Source of the DNA: Flavobacterium sediminis
Lineage (GTDB): Bacteria; Bacteroidota; Bacteroidia; Flavobacteriales; Flavobacteriaceae
Reading direction: 5' to 3'
Length of the DNA stretch: 64,000 nt
Assembly (NCBI RefSeq): GCF_003148385.1
Contig: NZ_CP029463.1
Coordinates: forward strand, 2,666,001 to 2,730,000
Shown here: positions 33,317 through 42,056 of the stretch, one piece after another
Numbering within the stretch: the stretch's first letter is position 1
Layout: each line of letters starts with the position of its first letter
Notes under the pieces: model-generated
The model's database searches: none
Told to the model about the DNA's origin: nothing
The model's input: only the letters and a program-made list of their open reading frames with translations
Made by a program: the position numbers and the translations under genes

Positions 33317-36300
33317 ATGAAAAAAATTTTAATGTTATGCCTGATCTTGTTCGGTTTTTCTGCTTTTGCCCAACAAGACTATTCTACAGTAATGGATCTG
33401 TTACTGAATAACAAAAGAGAAGAAGCTCGAAAATTATTCAACAAGCAATTTGGGAAAACAAAAGATAAATCAATTGATTTATTGTTCTTAGATGCTATGA
33501 TTGATGAGCAAAACGGACGGATCAATTATGATGCGACCTTGCTTCAGAAAATTGAGAAGTTGCCGAATGCCGTTTATTACATTGATCCTTTTATCAATGA
33601 TAATTTTGTAATGGCTAATGTAAATGATGAAAAATATGATGATCTGACCTTTGAAAAGATTGACTTTTTGGCGCAGTCAGAAGTTTTCAGAAATCGGGAT
33701 ATTGTGAAATACCGAAAAGCTGTTTCCGAAAATAAACGTTTGCGCTATGAAGAAGGAAAAAAATATATTGCTCAGCTGCATACAATAAGTGCGTGGCAGT
33801 TTTGCGGTGTTTTTGAAAACTTAAATAGCAGCGGTCTGGATACGGAATACGAACCGGAAACGTATGCTAAAAACGACAAAGTATTTGAAGCGAACAGTAA
33901 TGGGCAAGTAGGATGGTACAATCCTAAGATTCCTGAGTACGATGGTTATAATTTTTTCTCTAATGAAAGTGAATACGGAAGAGGAATCATGTATGCACAA
34001 ACTTTTGTGGATGTCCCTGCAGATAAAGAATATTTGTTGCAATTCGGTACATCTTCCGGGATAAAGGTATTTGTTGACGATGTAGAAGTTGCATCTGCTT
34101 ATGAAACCGGAAGAACGAATATTAATGCTTTTAATTATTGGTTAACATTATCTAAAGGTACTCATCGCATCCTACTTAAAGTAGAGTGTTCCGGTAATGA
34201 TTATTTTTCTGCTCGTTTGGTAAATAAAGATCTTTCGAATCCGACAGAATTACAATTTTCCTCTGTTTATAAGGATTATGCAGGAGGGACAACAGTTGCA
34301 GCCACAGAAACAACGTTAGATTATGAGAAGTATTTTCAGGATTTGGTAACTAAAAATCCTGAAAATGTGTTGTATAAATTGTTCTTGTTTAAAGCTTATG
34401 AGGCAAATCATAAGAAAGAATTAGCACATAAAGCAATAGAAGGCTTAGATACTAAATACCCTAAAAGTTCTTTGATCGCCCGTTACATGATAGGATATTA
34501 CAGTATGGATGATAACTATGATAAGATCGAGGAGCTGAATAAGAATATAGAAAACAATGATGAAGACTATTATTATACGGTATTATTGAAAATGAAAGAC
34601 GGTAATTGGCTTAAAGAAGCTCAGATCAAAGACTTAGAAAGCTATGCCGAAAAATCAAAAAAATACATCAGTAAGACTTATAGCTTATTGTTTCAATTCA
34701 TGGTGGCTTCAAGACAATCTAATATTGATAAAATGTTTGAATTGTTAGATGATTTAATAGCGGAAAGCCACAACAAAGAAGGTTATATACTGTCTAAAGC
34801 TAATTTATACAATAATCTAAAAGACGATAAGACCACATACATAGAAATATTAGAAGGGATTGTAAAAGAACATGAGGATTTTGATGCCGTAGGCAAATTG
34901 GTTGAATTTTACAGCGATTCTAATAGAAAAGAAGATGTAAAACAGATCATTTTGAGTCGTTTGAAAGTGTATCCGTATTTTAATTCATTGCGAGATGCAT
35001 ATATCGGAATGTTAATCAATGAAAACCAATATAAGGAAGCGTTAACCTATGTAGATGAAAATCTGGAATTTTTCCCGTATTCGTTTGAGAATTTTGAACA
35101 AAAGGCAGATATTTATCGTTTGATGAAAGACAACAAACAAGCGGAAACATATTATCTAAAAGCTCTTTCTCATGATTCTTCTAATAGTTCATTACGTAAA
35201 AAATTATACGATTTAACGAATACACCTGACGAAATAGAGGTAGTGGAAACGAAAGATGTTTATGATCTGATTGAAAAAAGACGTAACACAGCTTTAAAAG
35301 GAGATTATGGTGTTTCATTACTTTTAGACGAATATATCGTTAATGTATTGCCGGAAGGCGGACGCAAATCCAAAGTTCGTTTTATTTACGAAGTAACGGC
35401 TGAAAACGGTATTGAGAACCTTAAAGAGTATTCTTTGAATACTTACGGGATCAATCTGATAAAATCTGAGATCGTTAAAAAGAACGGAACTCTTGTTCCT
35501 GCTGAAGATAGCGGTTCTATGTTAGTTTTTCCTAATCTGGAAGTAGGCGACGTCGTTTATATTGAGTACGATTATTATTCTAATTCGTATGGACGATTCT
35601 ACAAAGACTTTACGTCAGGATTTACCTTTAACGGTAGTTATCCGGTAGTGGAATCCACTTTTTCAATTATTCATGATCCTAGTTTAGATCTGAAAATAAC
35701 CTCTAAGAACGGAAACGTAAAACTGACGGAGAAAAAACTGAAAAAGAAAGTAATCAAGCAGTGGAAACAAGAAAACACACCAAGTATTCCGATCTATGAA
35801 AAGTATGCTCCGGAATATTCTGATCTAACTAAAACCATAAGCGTCGGAACCATTAAGTCATGGAGTGTTATTGCCGATTGGTATGCTGATCTGGTAAAGA
35901 AAAATATAAAATACGACCGAATAACTCAAAATGCGTTTAAAGAGATCTTTCCAGAGGGAATAAACGGAATTTCTGAAAATGAAAGAGCCGAAAAGATCTA
36001 CAGATATATTTGTGATAATATAACTTATAGTTTCTTAGATTTCAGACAAAGTGGTTATGTTCCGCAAAAACCATCTAAAACGCTAACTACTAAATTAGGA
36101 GACTGTAAAGACTTGTCAACGTTGTTTGTAACCCTAGCACAGGAAGCAGGTTTGCAATCTAATTTGGTTTTGGTATTGACTAATGATAACGGATTTAAAA
36201 CACTTTCACTGCCTTCTAAAGATTTCAATCACTGTATTGTAAGAGTTATGATTGACGGTAAGGAGACGTTCCTGGAAATGACAGATCGTTATTTGCCTTT

Positions 36301-37057
36301 TAAAGCTTTACCGATTTCTTTATACCATGCCAATGCTTTAGTGATTAATTTTGATAAGGTAAAAAATCAGGAAGCACAATTGATCAATATACCGTTTGAT
36401 AATGCTATTGTAAATAAAAATGTAACCAAAACCATTATCAATGTAAGCGAAGACAAAAAAGAGTTTACAAATAACCATGTGTTATACGGAAGCCCGAAAT
36501 CGTACTATAATGAGTTGTTTTCAAATGCCACAACCGAAGATGTAAGAAAGAAAGAATTTGAAGAAATGTATAATTCCCGTCTTAATAAGGTTGTTTTAAT
36601 GAAAGATTCAAAATTATTATCCACTGATAAATATTCAGAGAGTGTTAATTTTGAAACCGGTTTTACGGTAAATGAAAAACTACAACAGTTAGGAAGTCTT
36701 AAGATATTAAGTATACCGTTTATCGATCAGGTATATACTAAAGACATTATCTCAAAAGAGAATCGTAACTATTCCATTTCATATATAACCTATGAAAATG
36801 TAAAAGATTATGAGTCTGAAGTAGTACTTAATATTCCGGAGGGAAGTAAATTCATTGAATTGCCGGAAAATAAAGATCTGAGTTATAAAGGCCATCATTA
36901 TGAATTACAATATGAATTGGCAAAACCGAATCAATTAGTCGTAAAAAGAAAAGTAACGTTGGATTGGAATGATATTCCGTCTGATGATTATGCCGATTTC
37001 AAAAAATATGTAGAAGAGGTAATTGCTGCTGAAGAACAAATCGTAGGGTATAAATAA
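33317..37057 (+). CDS. Secreted DUF3857/transglutaminase-like protein with TPR region
   Basis: A 1246-residue exported protein. Signal peptide MKKILMLCLILFGFSAFAQ (the ATG at 33317 is chosen; 33272 would put 15 residues before it). A beta-sandwich region (about 150-330) precedes TPR-like helices (about 345-640: LFLFKAYEANHKKELAHKAIEGL, QIILSRLKVYPYFNSLRDAY). DUF3857 covers about 670-860 and a transglutaminase-core follows, with the catalytic Cys in GDCKDLSTLF, His in FNHCIVRV and Asp in MTDRYLPF. Whether it is enzymatically active is untested, but the triad is present. Such proteins are typical of Bacteroidota periplasm or surface. Confidence 0.88.
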   Translation: MKKILMLCLILFGFSAFAQQDYSTVMDLLLNNKREEARKLFNKQFGKTKDKSIDLLFLDAMIDEQNGRINYDATLLQKIEKLPNAVYYIDPFINDNFVMANVNDEKYDDLTFEKIDFLAQSEVFRNRDIVKYRKAVSENKRLRYEEGKKYIAQLHTISAWQFCGVFENLNSSGLDTEYEPETYAKNDKVFEANSNGQVGWYNPKIPEYDGYNFFSNESEYGRGIMYAQTFVDVPADKEYLLQFGTSSGIKVFVDDVEVASAYETGRTNINAFNYWLTLSKGTHRILLKVECSGNDYFSARLVNKDLSNPTELQFSSVYKDYAGGTTVAATETTLDYEKYFQDLVTKNPENVLYKLFLFKAYEANHKKELAHKAIEGLDTKYPKSSLIARYMIGYYSMDDNYDKIEELNKNIENNDEDYYYTVLLKMKDGNWLKEAQIKDLESYAEKSKKYISKTYSLLFQFMVASRQSNIDKMFELLDDLIAESHNKEGYILSKANLYNNLKDDKTTYIEILEGIVKEHEDFDAVGKLVEFYSDSNRKEDVKQIILSRLKVYPYFNSLRDAYIGMLINENQYKEALTYVDENLEFFPYSFENFEQKADIYRLMKDNKQAETYYLKALSHDSSNSSLRKKLYDLTNTPDEIEVVETKDVYDLIEKRRNTALKGDYGVSLLLDEYIVNVLPEGGRKSKVRFIYEVTAENGIENLKEYSLNTYGINLIKSEIVKKNGTLVPAEDSGSMLVFPNLEVGDVVYIEYDYYSNSYGRFYKDFTSGFTFNGSYPVVESTFSIIHDPSLDLKITSKNGNVKLTEKKLKKKVIKQWKQENTPSIPIYEKYAPEYSDLTKTISVGTIKSWSVIADWYADLVKKNIKYDRITQNAFKEIFPEGINGISENERAEKIYRYICDNITYSFLDFRQSGYVPQKPSKTLTTKLGDCKDLSTLFVTLAQEAGLQSNLVLVLTNDNGFKTLSLPSKDFNHCIVRVMIDGKETFLEMTDRYLPFKALPISLYHANALVINFDKVKNQEAQLINIPFDNAIVNKNVTKTIINVSEDKKEFTNNHVLYGSPKSYYNELFSNATTEDVRKKEFEEMYNSRLNKVVLMKDSKLLSTDKYSESVNFETGFTVNEKLQQLGSLKILSIPFIDQVYTKDIISKENRNYSISYITYENVKDYESEVVLNIPEGSKFIELPENKDLSYKGHHYELQYELAKPNQLVVKRKVTLDWNDIPSDDYADFKKYVEEVIAAEEQIVGYK

Positions 37058-37071
37058 GTAAATCTTAATAG

Positions 37072-37109
37072 ACAACAAAAAGCCGGGTCATGACCCGGCT
37101 TTTTGTTGT
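37072..37109. terminator. Bidirectional terminator, perfect 38-base palindrome
   Basis: ACAACAAAAAGCCGGGTCA is followed directly by its exact reverse complement, with TTTTT on each strand, between the convergent DUF3857 and HTH genes. Confidence 0.9.
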
Positions 37110-37110
37110 A

Positions 37111-37512
37111 TTATCTCAAACTGGTTAGCTTTTGTTTTAAGACTTCTAATTCATCAAGGATTTCAGATATCTGCTCTTCCTTTTTAGCGCCTTTACCAAC
37201 ATCAATGCCTTTTTCCTGAAGAATTTCAGATATAGCCTGTATCGCAAAAGGATTAATGTCAAAGCTATGGCTTAATTTTATTTTGTACCACGCCACTAAA
37301 AGTGCTTTAAGATCCAGTTCCAATATATCGGCTAATAACTGAACTTGTTTGCGGGTAGGAATGCGGTAACCATTCTCGAATTTACTGATTAAAGCCTGAT
37401 CGATCGATGCTACTTCGGCCAATTTTCGAGTGGTAAGTTCTTTGTCGTAACGTCCTTGTTTTAAAAGCTGTTGCAGAGTTTGCATGAGTTGATCTTTGCT
37501 TAAAAGTAACAA
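37111..37512 (-). CDS. XRE-family helix-turn-helix regulator
   Basis: A 133-residue protein with an XRE/Cro-type HTH at residues 20-75 (LTTRKLAEVASIDQALISKFENGYRIPTR is the recognition region) followed by an amphipathic C-terminal segment ending in ILDELEVLKQKL, a short coiled coil. The same HTH type occurs in SinR-like and R-M controller proteins, but no such genes are nearby. It follows smpB by 5 bases and is likely in its transcript. Target unknown. Confidence 0.87.
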   Translation of the reverse strand: MLLLSKDQLMQTLQQLLKQGRYDKELTTRKLAEVASIDQALISKFENGYRIPTRKQVQLLADILELDLKALLVAWYKIKLSHSFDINPFAIQAISEILQEKGIDVGKGAKKEEQISEILDELEVLKQKLTSLR

Positions 37513-37517
37513 AAAAA

Positions 37518-37970
37518 CTAATACCGTTTTTTGATTCTGTCCAAATCACGTTTTGTATCGCGATCTTTCATGGTTTCGCGTTTATCATAGTTTTTCTTAC
37601 CTCTACACAAAGCAATGTCCATTTTAGCCAATCCTTTTTCGTTGATGAATAAGCGCAGCGGAATGATCGTTAAACCCTTATTCTCACTATCTTTTTGAAG
37701 TTTTTTGAGCTCTTTTCTGTTTAGAAGAAGTTTTCGTTCGCTTTTAGCTCTGTGATTGTAATGCGTACCGTAAAGGTATTCCTCAATGGTAGAATTGATG
37801 ACAAATAATTCATTATGGTGAAATTCACAAAAACTTTCGGCAATAGATGCTTTTCCCATTCGGATTGACTTTATTTCGGTTCCGGTTAAAACAATTCCGG
37901 CCGTATATTTGTCAATTATTTCATAATCAAACTTCGCTTTTCTGTTAAGTATGTTTACCGTTTTTTGCAT
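37518..37970 (-). CDS. smpB: SsrA-binding protein
   Basis: Binds tmRNA and delivers it to stalled ribosomes for trans-translation. The 150-residue OB-fold protein shows [23 protein letters not shown], the [13 protein letters not shown] motif, [10 protein letters not shown] and the basic C-terminal tail [17 protein letters not shown] that enters the decoding centre. The tmRNA gene is not in the window. A -7-like TAAATTTG lies at 37978-37985. Confidence 0.96.
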   Translation of the reverse strand: MQKTVNILNRKAKFDYEIIDKYTAGIVLTGTEIKSIRMGKASIAESFCEFHHNELFVINSTIEEYLYGTHYNHRAKSERKLLLNRKELKKLQKDSENKGLTIIPLRLFINEKGLAKMDIALCRGKKNYDKRETMKDRDTKRDLDRIKKRY

Positions 37971-37977
37971 AGGAGAG

Positions 37978-37985
37978 CAAATTTA
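37978..37985 (-). promoter_or_regulatory. -7 element of smpB
   Basis: Minus-strand TAAATTTG, 8 bases before the ATG at 37970. This close spacing implies a nearly leaderless transcript; no -33 TTG is obvious, so the call is tentative. Confidence 0.3.
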
Positions 37986-38083
37986 GGATAAAAAATATTG
38001 TTCCGAATAGTTTAAATTAAAATTTAACTGGAAATTTTTTCTAAAAGCTGATTTTAATCATGTTTTCCCTGTTATTAAGCCAA

Positions 38084-38091
38084 TATCTTTG
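38084..38091 (+). promoter_or_regulatory. -7 element of ompW-like gene
   Basis: TATCTTTG matches TAnnTTTG; predicted leader about 20 bases to the ATG at 38118. Confidence 0.45.
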
Positions 38092-38117
38092 GCCTATAAT
38101 TTTAAACCTAATACAAG

Positions 38118-38783
38118 ATGAGAAAAATATTTTTAACCCTATTGTCAGTTACATTTTTAGGGATCGGGTTTGCAAGTGCACAAGAAAGTGAAGAAGTAAA
38201 AACAGCAGATTTTAGCAAATGGCAAGTTAGATTAAGAGGAGTAGGAGTTATTCCGAATGAAAGTTCTACTATCGGAATTATCGGTGGGGAAGCAGCTATT
38301 TCTAATAGCTTCATTCCGGAACTGGATTTTACGTACTTCTTTACAAAAAATATTGCCGCTGAATTAATTTTAGGAACTACTAAACATGATGTTAAAGCAG
38401 TTGGAACAGCAGCCGGTGAAGTTGATTTAGGGAGTGTTTGGTTATTGCCACCTACTTTAACAGCGCAATATCACTTTTATCCGACAAAAGATAAATTATT
38501 CAAACCTTATATCGGAGCAGGTGTAAACTATACGATATTTTATGGGGTAAAATCAGGAGATGTGGCAGACGTTACTTATGATAATGCTTTCGGATATGCA
38601 GCTCAGATAGGTTTTGACCTTATGTTAACAGATAAATTTTTCTTAAACGTAGATGCAAAGCGTCTATTTTTAAATACGGATGTAACTGTTGATGCTTCAA
38701 ATTTAGTTCCAGGATTGAGTATTCCTGCAGATGTTGACATCGACCCATGGTTGTTCGGGTTCGGTGTTGGTATGAAGTTTTAA
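38118..38783 (+). CDS. OmpW family outer-membrane protein
   Basis: A 221-residue eight-stranded beta-barrel protein. Signal peptide MRKIFLTLLSVTFLGIGFASAQ, then WQVRLRGVGVIPNE, the conserved PELDFTYFFTKNIAAELI, LPPTLTAQYHF and PYIGAGVNYTIFY motifs, and a C-terminal GFGVGMKF ending in Phe. OmpW proteins form narrow hydrophobic channels for small lipophilic molecules. It stands alone with its own promoter and a terminator behind it. Confidence 0.93.
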   Translation: MRKIFLTLLSVTFLGIGFASAQESEEVKTADFSKWQVRLRGVGVIPNESSTIGIIGGEAAISNSFIPELDFTYFFTKNIAAELILGTTKHDVKAVGTAAGEVDLGSVWLLPPTLTAQYHFYPTKDKLFKPYIGAGVNYTIFYGVKSGDVADVTYDNAFGYAAQIGFDLMLTDKFFLNVDAKRLFLNTDVTVDASNLVPGLSIPADVDIDPWLFGFGVGMKF

Positions 38784-38808
38784 TGGGTTATTGGTTAGTT
38801 TTAAAAAT

Positions 38809-38842
38809 GGGTTGCTGAAATTTTTAGCAACCTATTTTTTTT
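38809..38842 (+). terminator. Terminator after ompW-like gene
   Basis: GGTTGCT and AGCAACC with a GAAATTTTT loop, followed by TATTTTTTTTT. Confidence 0.8.
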
Positions 38843-38906
38843 TGAAACATTTTTTTGTAACTTTAGGTAATACAAACCAATAAATAAAGACAAAAATTGA
38901 AAGACT

Positions 38907-39188
38907 ATGACTGCTAATTTCGAATTGATTGATAAAGAACTGATAAGTTCTTTACATTTCCCCCAAACTGAAGTTCTGTTTGAAAAAGAAGACATCTTAC
39001 AACGAAGAAATGATTTAGACAGAGCGCTATCATTAGGAAACTTAGAGCATGTGAAAATCAAGATCTTTTTTGAAGATGATAGCAATTTTAAAGTTGTTGA
39101 AACGACTATTTGGGGAGTTACCGACACTCGGGTAATTCTAAAACAAGGTGTTATTATCCCTGTAAACAGAATCCATAAGATTGTTTAA
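38907..39188 (+). CDS. Conserved hypothetical protein
   Basis: A 93-residue acidic cytoplasmic protein with no signal peptide or membrane segment. An N-terminal helical half (LDRALSLGNLEHVK) is followed by four predicted beta-strands (VKIKIFFEDDS, KVVETTIWGVT, RVILKQGVIIPVNRIHKI), suggesting a small SH3-like barrel. I do not recognise a family. It lies between the ompW terminator and a convergent epimerase gene and is probably transcribed from its own promoter. Confidence 0.65.
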   Translation: MTANFELIDKELISSLHFPQTEVLFEKEDILQRRNDLDRALSLGNLEHVKIKIFFEDDSNFKVVETTIWGVTDTRVILKQGVIIPVNRIHKIV

Positions 39189-39200
39189 GTTTATTGATTT

Positions 39201-40049
39201 TTATAAAATCTCAATTTTGTAACCTAGTTTTTTTGAAGAATTAGGTTGCAAAATTATGACTCCTTCTTTTTCTAAGAAATTACCATTATGGTTTGTATGA
39301 TCAGCTAATCCTTGCCACGGCTCCAGACATAGAAAAGGAGCTTTTATTTTTTTCCAAATGCCTAGAAACGGAAAATCCTGAAAATAGAATTTTAAAACCG
39401 GTTTGTTGTGCTCAGCGAGGAACAAGTAGTTAGATTTCAGATTTTTAAATACCAGCGCATCATTTTCAAACAAGGTGTCACTTAGCAGGATCTCACCGTT
39501 CTTACTTTCTATTATTGAAAAGCTTCCGTCAAAATTCTCATGAGTAAGGTGATCACTTTTAAAAAGATCTTCTTTCTCAAATTGTAAGCTATAGTTCTCA
39601 ACAGGGTTTTCCAGTCTGAATGCAGGATGTGCTCCAATGGAGAAAGGCATTTCAAAACTGTTTTTATTAATAATTTCAAAAGTGATTTCTAAAACATTAC
39701 CATTTAAAACGTAGTGGTATAAAAAATCGAAATCAAAAGGATAAACCTTTACGGTTTCTTCGTTTGCGCTCAGTTTAAAAATAACACTGTTTTCCGTTTG
39801 TTTCAGAACGTCAAATTCATAATTGCGGGCAAAACCATGTCTAGGTAAGCTAAATTCTTTTCCGTTTAAGGTGTATTGATCATTTTTTAAACGTCCTACA
39901 ATAGGGAACAGCACCGGAGAAGTTTTATTCCAGTATTGTTCATCAATAGTCCAAATGTAATTTCGATGGTCTTTTTCAAGTGATAGGAGTTCGGCTCCTA
40001 AAGTAGTGATCTGTGCTGAGATATTTTGATTTGAAAGACTAATTTTCAT
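39201..40049 (-). CDS. Aldose 1-epimerase family protein (LacX-like)
   Basis: A 282-residue galactose-mutarotase-like protein. It shows GAELLSLEKD, LFPIVGRLKNDQYTLNGKEFSLPRHGFARN with the binding His, and IGAHPAFRLENP with the catalytic His, and a Glu near the C-terminus in LEPWQGLADHT. The LacX subgroup differs from true GalM, and the sugar is unknown. Its ATG overlaps the stop of the upstream acetyltransferase by four bases, so the two are coupled. Confidence 0.88.
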   Translation of the reverse strand: MKISLSNQNISAQITTLGAELLSLEKDHRNYIWTIDEQYWNKTSPVLFPIVGRLKNDQYTLNGKEFSLPRHGFARNYEFDVLKQTENSVIFKLSANEETVKVYPFDFDFLYHYVLNGNVLEITFEIINKNSFEMPFSIGAHPAFRLENPVENYSLQFEKEDLFKSDHLTHENFDGSFSIIESKNGEILLSDTLFENDALVFKNLKSNYLFLAEHNKPVLKFYFQDFPFLGIWKKIKAPFLCLEPWQGLADHTNHNGNFLEKEGVIILQPNSSKKLGYKIEIL

Positions 40050-40609
40050 ATTTGATCAAAGTCACGTTTAAGAATACTATAGATCACAGTATCCAAAAAT
40101 TCTCCGTTATAAAATTCATTTTCAATTAAATGCGCTTCTTTTCTAAAACCGTTTTTTTGCAAAACCCGTTCTGAAGCAATATTTCGGGGATCTATAATTG
40201 CTTCTATAGAATGAAAATTAAGAGCATTAAAAGCGTAATTTAATAAGGTATTAACCGCTTCTGAAACATAACCTTTGTTGTGGTGCTCCGGCAAGATCAT
40301 ATATCCTAATTCTGTTCTAAAATTTTCCGGTTGCGTGCGGTAAAACCCCATGATCCCGATACAGGAATCATTCCCTTTTTCAGTGACAGCCCAATTGATA
40401 TCTGTATTAGCATCGATTTTATCATTGATCATTTTAATATGTGCTAATGCTTCTTCCTGAGTACTGACTAAAGGGCGTGGGATATATTCCATTACCTTAG
40501 GATCACTGCGTAATTGTAAGACAGCAGGCACATCATTATCGGTTAGTTTACGAAATCGTAAACGCTCGGATTCCAATACAGGAAAAGGAGAAAAATTGAG
40601 TTTAAGCAT
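40046..40609 (-). CDS. GNAT family N-acetyltransferase
   Basis: A 187-residue acetyltransferase of the RimJ/RimL type. ESERLRFRKLTDNDVPAVLQL opens the fold, GIMGFYRT is strand 4, and the acetyl-CoA loop is LPEHHNKGYVSEAV, followed by NIASERVLQKNGF. Such enzymes acetylate protein N-termini or small molecules; the substrate is unknown. It overlaps the epimerase gene by four bases. Confidence 0.92.
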   Translation of the reverse strand: MLKLNFSPFPVLESERLRFRKLTDNDVPAVLQLRSDPKVMEYIPRPLVSTQEEALAHIKMINDKIDANTDINWAVTEKGNDSCIGIMGFYRTQPENFRTELGYMILPEHHNKGYVSEAVNTLLNYAFNALNFHSIEAIIDPRNIASERVLQKNGFRKEAHLIENEFYNGEFLDTVIYSILKRDFDQI

Positions 40610-40793
40610 CTTATTCTGAAAATTCTAATATAAAGTAAATGTACAGAGAAAAGTATAACTTTTCAATAAATGTTAGGCAGGATTTTCTGACGGAGCTCAA
40701 TTGGACTGAAAATAATTCCCTTTGAAGAATATATAACACAAGTTTAACTGGTTTTGAATAAGGTAGTTAACACAGGTTGAGGTTAATGTTTTG

Positions 40794-40801
40794 TAATTTT
40801 G
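40794..40801 (+). promoter_or_regulatory. -7 element of secreted PepSY-like gene
   Basis: TAATTTTG matches TAnnTTTG, preceded by TTG at 14 bases (shorter than usual); leader about 80 bases. Confidence 0.4.
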
Positions 40802-40888
40802 GATAGCATCAGAAATAGTAACTAAAAAGGGGAAGCAAACGGAAACCTTAGAACAAGTATCAAATAATCAATCAAAAACCGAAACGTT

Positions 40889-41425
40889 ATGAGAACATTA
40901 ATTTTTATTTTATTTTGTAGTTTTACTTCGTTGAGCTTCTCTCAATCAGAAGAAGAAGTAAAATCAGCTAGGAACGGGGGAGTGCCATTAGAAGAATTAC
41001 CGGAGATTGTCATCACAAAAATAGGAGATGATTTCTCTGTTTATTTACCATATAAGAATCCGGATCTGAGTATTCAGAGTATGCAAAAATACTTTATAGC
41101 ATATGATCTGGGGAAAGACTTTGAAGGCTATGACACATATTTGGTTATGATGAAAAATGAAAAAGGACTATTGACAGCAACTTATAATCAAAAAGGGAAA
41201 CTGATACGGGTTGTTGAAAAATATGAGAATGTTACTTTACCGGATAATGTTATTGTTGCCGTTCTGAAAGCCTATCCGGGTTGGGGAATAGTTGAAGATA
41301 AGTTTCATTATGTACAGGCAGATGGTGACATACACAAAAAAGAATATTGGGTAAAGATTCAGAAAGGGAAAAAAACAAAAAGAATAGCAGTTGCACCTAA
41401 CGGTGATATTCTCAATGGAAACTGA
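40889..41425 (+). CDS. Secreted PepSY-like/BLIP-fold protein
   Basis: A 178-residue exported protein with signal peptide MRTLIFILFCSFTSLSFSQ. The mature part has an AYPGWGIVEDKFHYVQ segment and a following KKEYWVKIQKGKKTKRI strand pair, as in the small periplasmic PepSY-like (putative beta-lactamase-inhibitor-like) family of Bacteroidota; such proteins are sometimes mislabelled nicotinate-nucleotide adenylyltransferase. There is no nucleotide-binding motif. Function unknown. A terminator overlaps the convergent DUF4199 gene's last codons. Confidence 0.65.
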   Translation: MRTLIFILFCSFTSLSFSQSEEEVKSARNGGVPLEELPEIVITKIGDDFSVYLPYKNPDLSIQSMQKYFIAYDLGKDFEGYDTYLVMMKNEKGLLTATYNQKGKLIRVVEKYENVTLPDNVIVAVLKAYPGWGIVEDKFHYVQADGDIHKKEYWVKIQKGKKTKRIAVAPNGDILNGN

Positions 41426-41431
41426 TCTTTA

Positions 41432-41472
41432 AAAATAAAAGGGCTTGTAAAACAAGTCCTTTTATTTTTTTT
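41432..41472. terminator. Bidirectional terminator
   Basis: AAAATAAAAGG, GCTTGT, loop AAA, ACAAGT, CCTTTTATTTT then T-run. The end overlaps the stop region of the DUF4199 gene (41462). Confidence 0.85.
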
Positions 41473-41971
41473 TGAATACCAATGCCGCTATTAATGCAAA
41501 AACAAGACCTAACGGTAAAATTTCTGTATAGGTAATGACAATAACCATTACCGGATTTTTATACAATTCACCGAATTGTTTAATTTCTTCTTCTTTTTGA
41601 GCCAAAAGCTCAGGATCAGTGATCGTTTTTTTAGCTTCTTCTAGCTGGAATTGCCCGTATTTTTCAATAAAATCAGGAAAAAAAGTATAGTACTCAATGA
41701 GCCATATTAAGACGTAGATCGTAGAGATTAATAAAGCAATCAATACACCCAATACCAGAGCTTTTTTAAAACTGACTGTACCATTATTCTCTCTTCGGTA
41801 TTGAAAGACACCTGTGAAAATAAAGAGAAAAGCCAGGATCATACCTCCGAAACCTAAAACGTAATTAGGTTGAAAATCCGGATCGTTCATTAAAGAAACT
41901 GTTCCGTAGATCATAAAGGCAGATACAATTAGTCCGCCAATTAATCCGTTTTTTAAAATAATTGTTTTCAT
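41462..41971 (-). CDS. DUF4199 domain-containing membrane protein
   Basis: A 169-residue inner-membrane protein with four hydrophobic helices (GLIGGLIVSAFMIYG, GGMILAFLFIFTGVF, ALVLGVLIALLISTIYVLIW, VMVIVITYTEILPLGLVFAL) and a charged loop between the third and fourth (QFQLEEAKKTITDPELLAQ). This matches the DUF4199 family of Bacteroidota, whose function is unknown. Its promoter region carries an 8-base inverted repeat at 41975-41994. Confidence 0.88.
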   Translation of the reverse strand: MKTIILKNGLIGGLIVSAFMIYGTVSLMNDPDFQPNYVLGFGGMILAFLFIFTGVFQYRRENNGTVSFKKALVLGVLIALLISTIYVLIWLIEYYTFFPDFIEKYGQFQLEEAKKTITDPELLAQKEEEIKQFGELYKNPVMVIVITYTEILPLGLVFALIAALVFKKK

Positions 41972-41974
41972 GTT

Positions 41975-41998
41975 TTTGGTTTGTTTAAACCAAATATA
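41975..41998 (-). promoter_or_regulatory. DUF4199 promoter with overlapping inverted repeat
   Basis: Minus-strand -7 element TATATTTG at 41998-41991 overlaps TTTGGTTT-GTTT-AAACCAAA (41975-41994), perfect 8-base arms. A likely operator or leader hairpin. Confidence 0.45.
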
Positions 41999-41999
41999 A

Positions 42000-42036
42000 A
42001 AAAAACGCCTGACAATTTTTTAGTCAGGCATTTTTA
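42000..42036 (-). terminator. Terminator after the 43.9-42.0 kb secreted-protein operon
   Basis: On the minus strand GCCTGAC (42030-42024), loop, GTCAGGC (42014-42008), then a run of T. Confidence 0.85.
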
Positions 42037-42056
42037 GATTCGGTTATATTTAATTT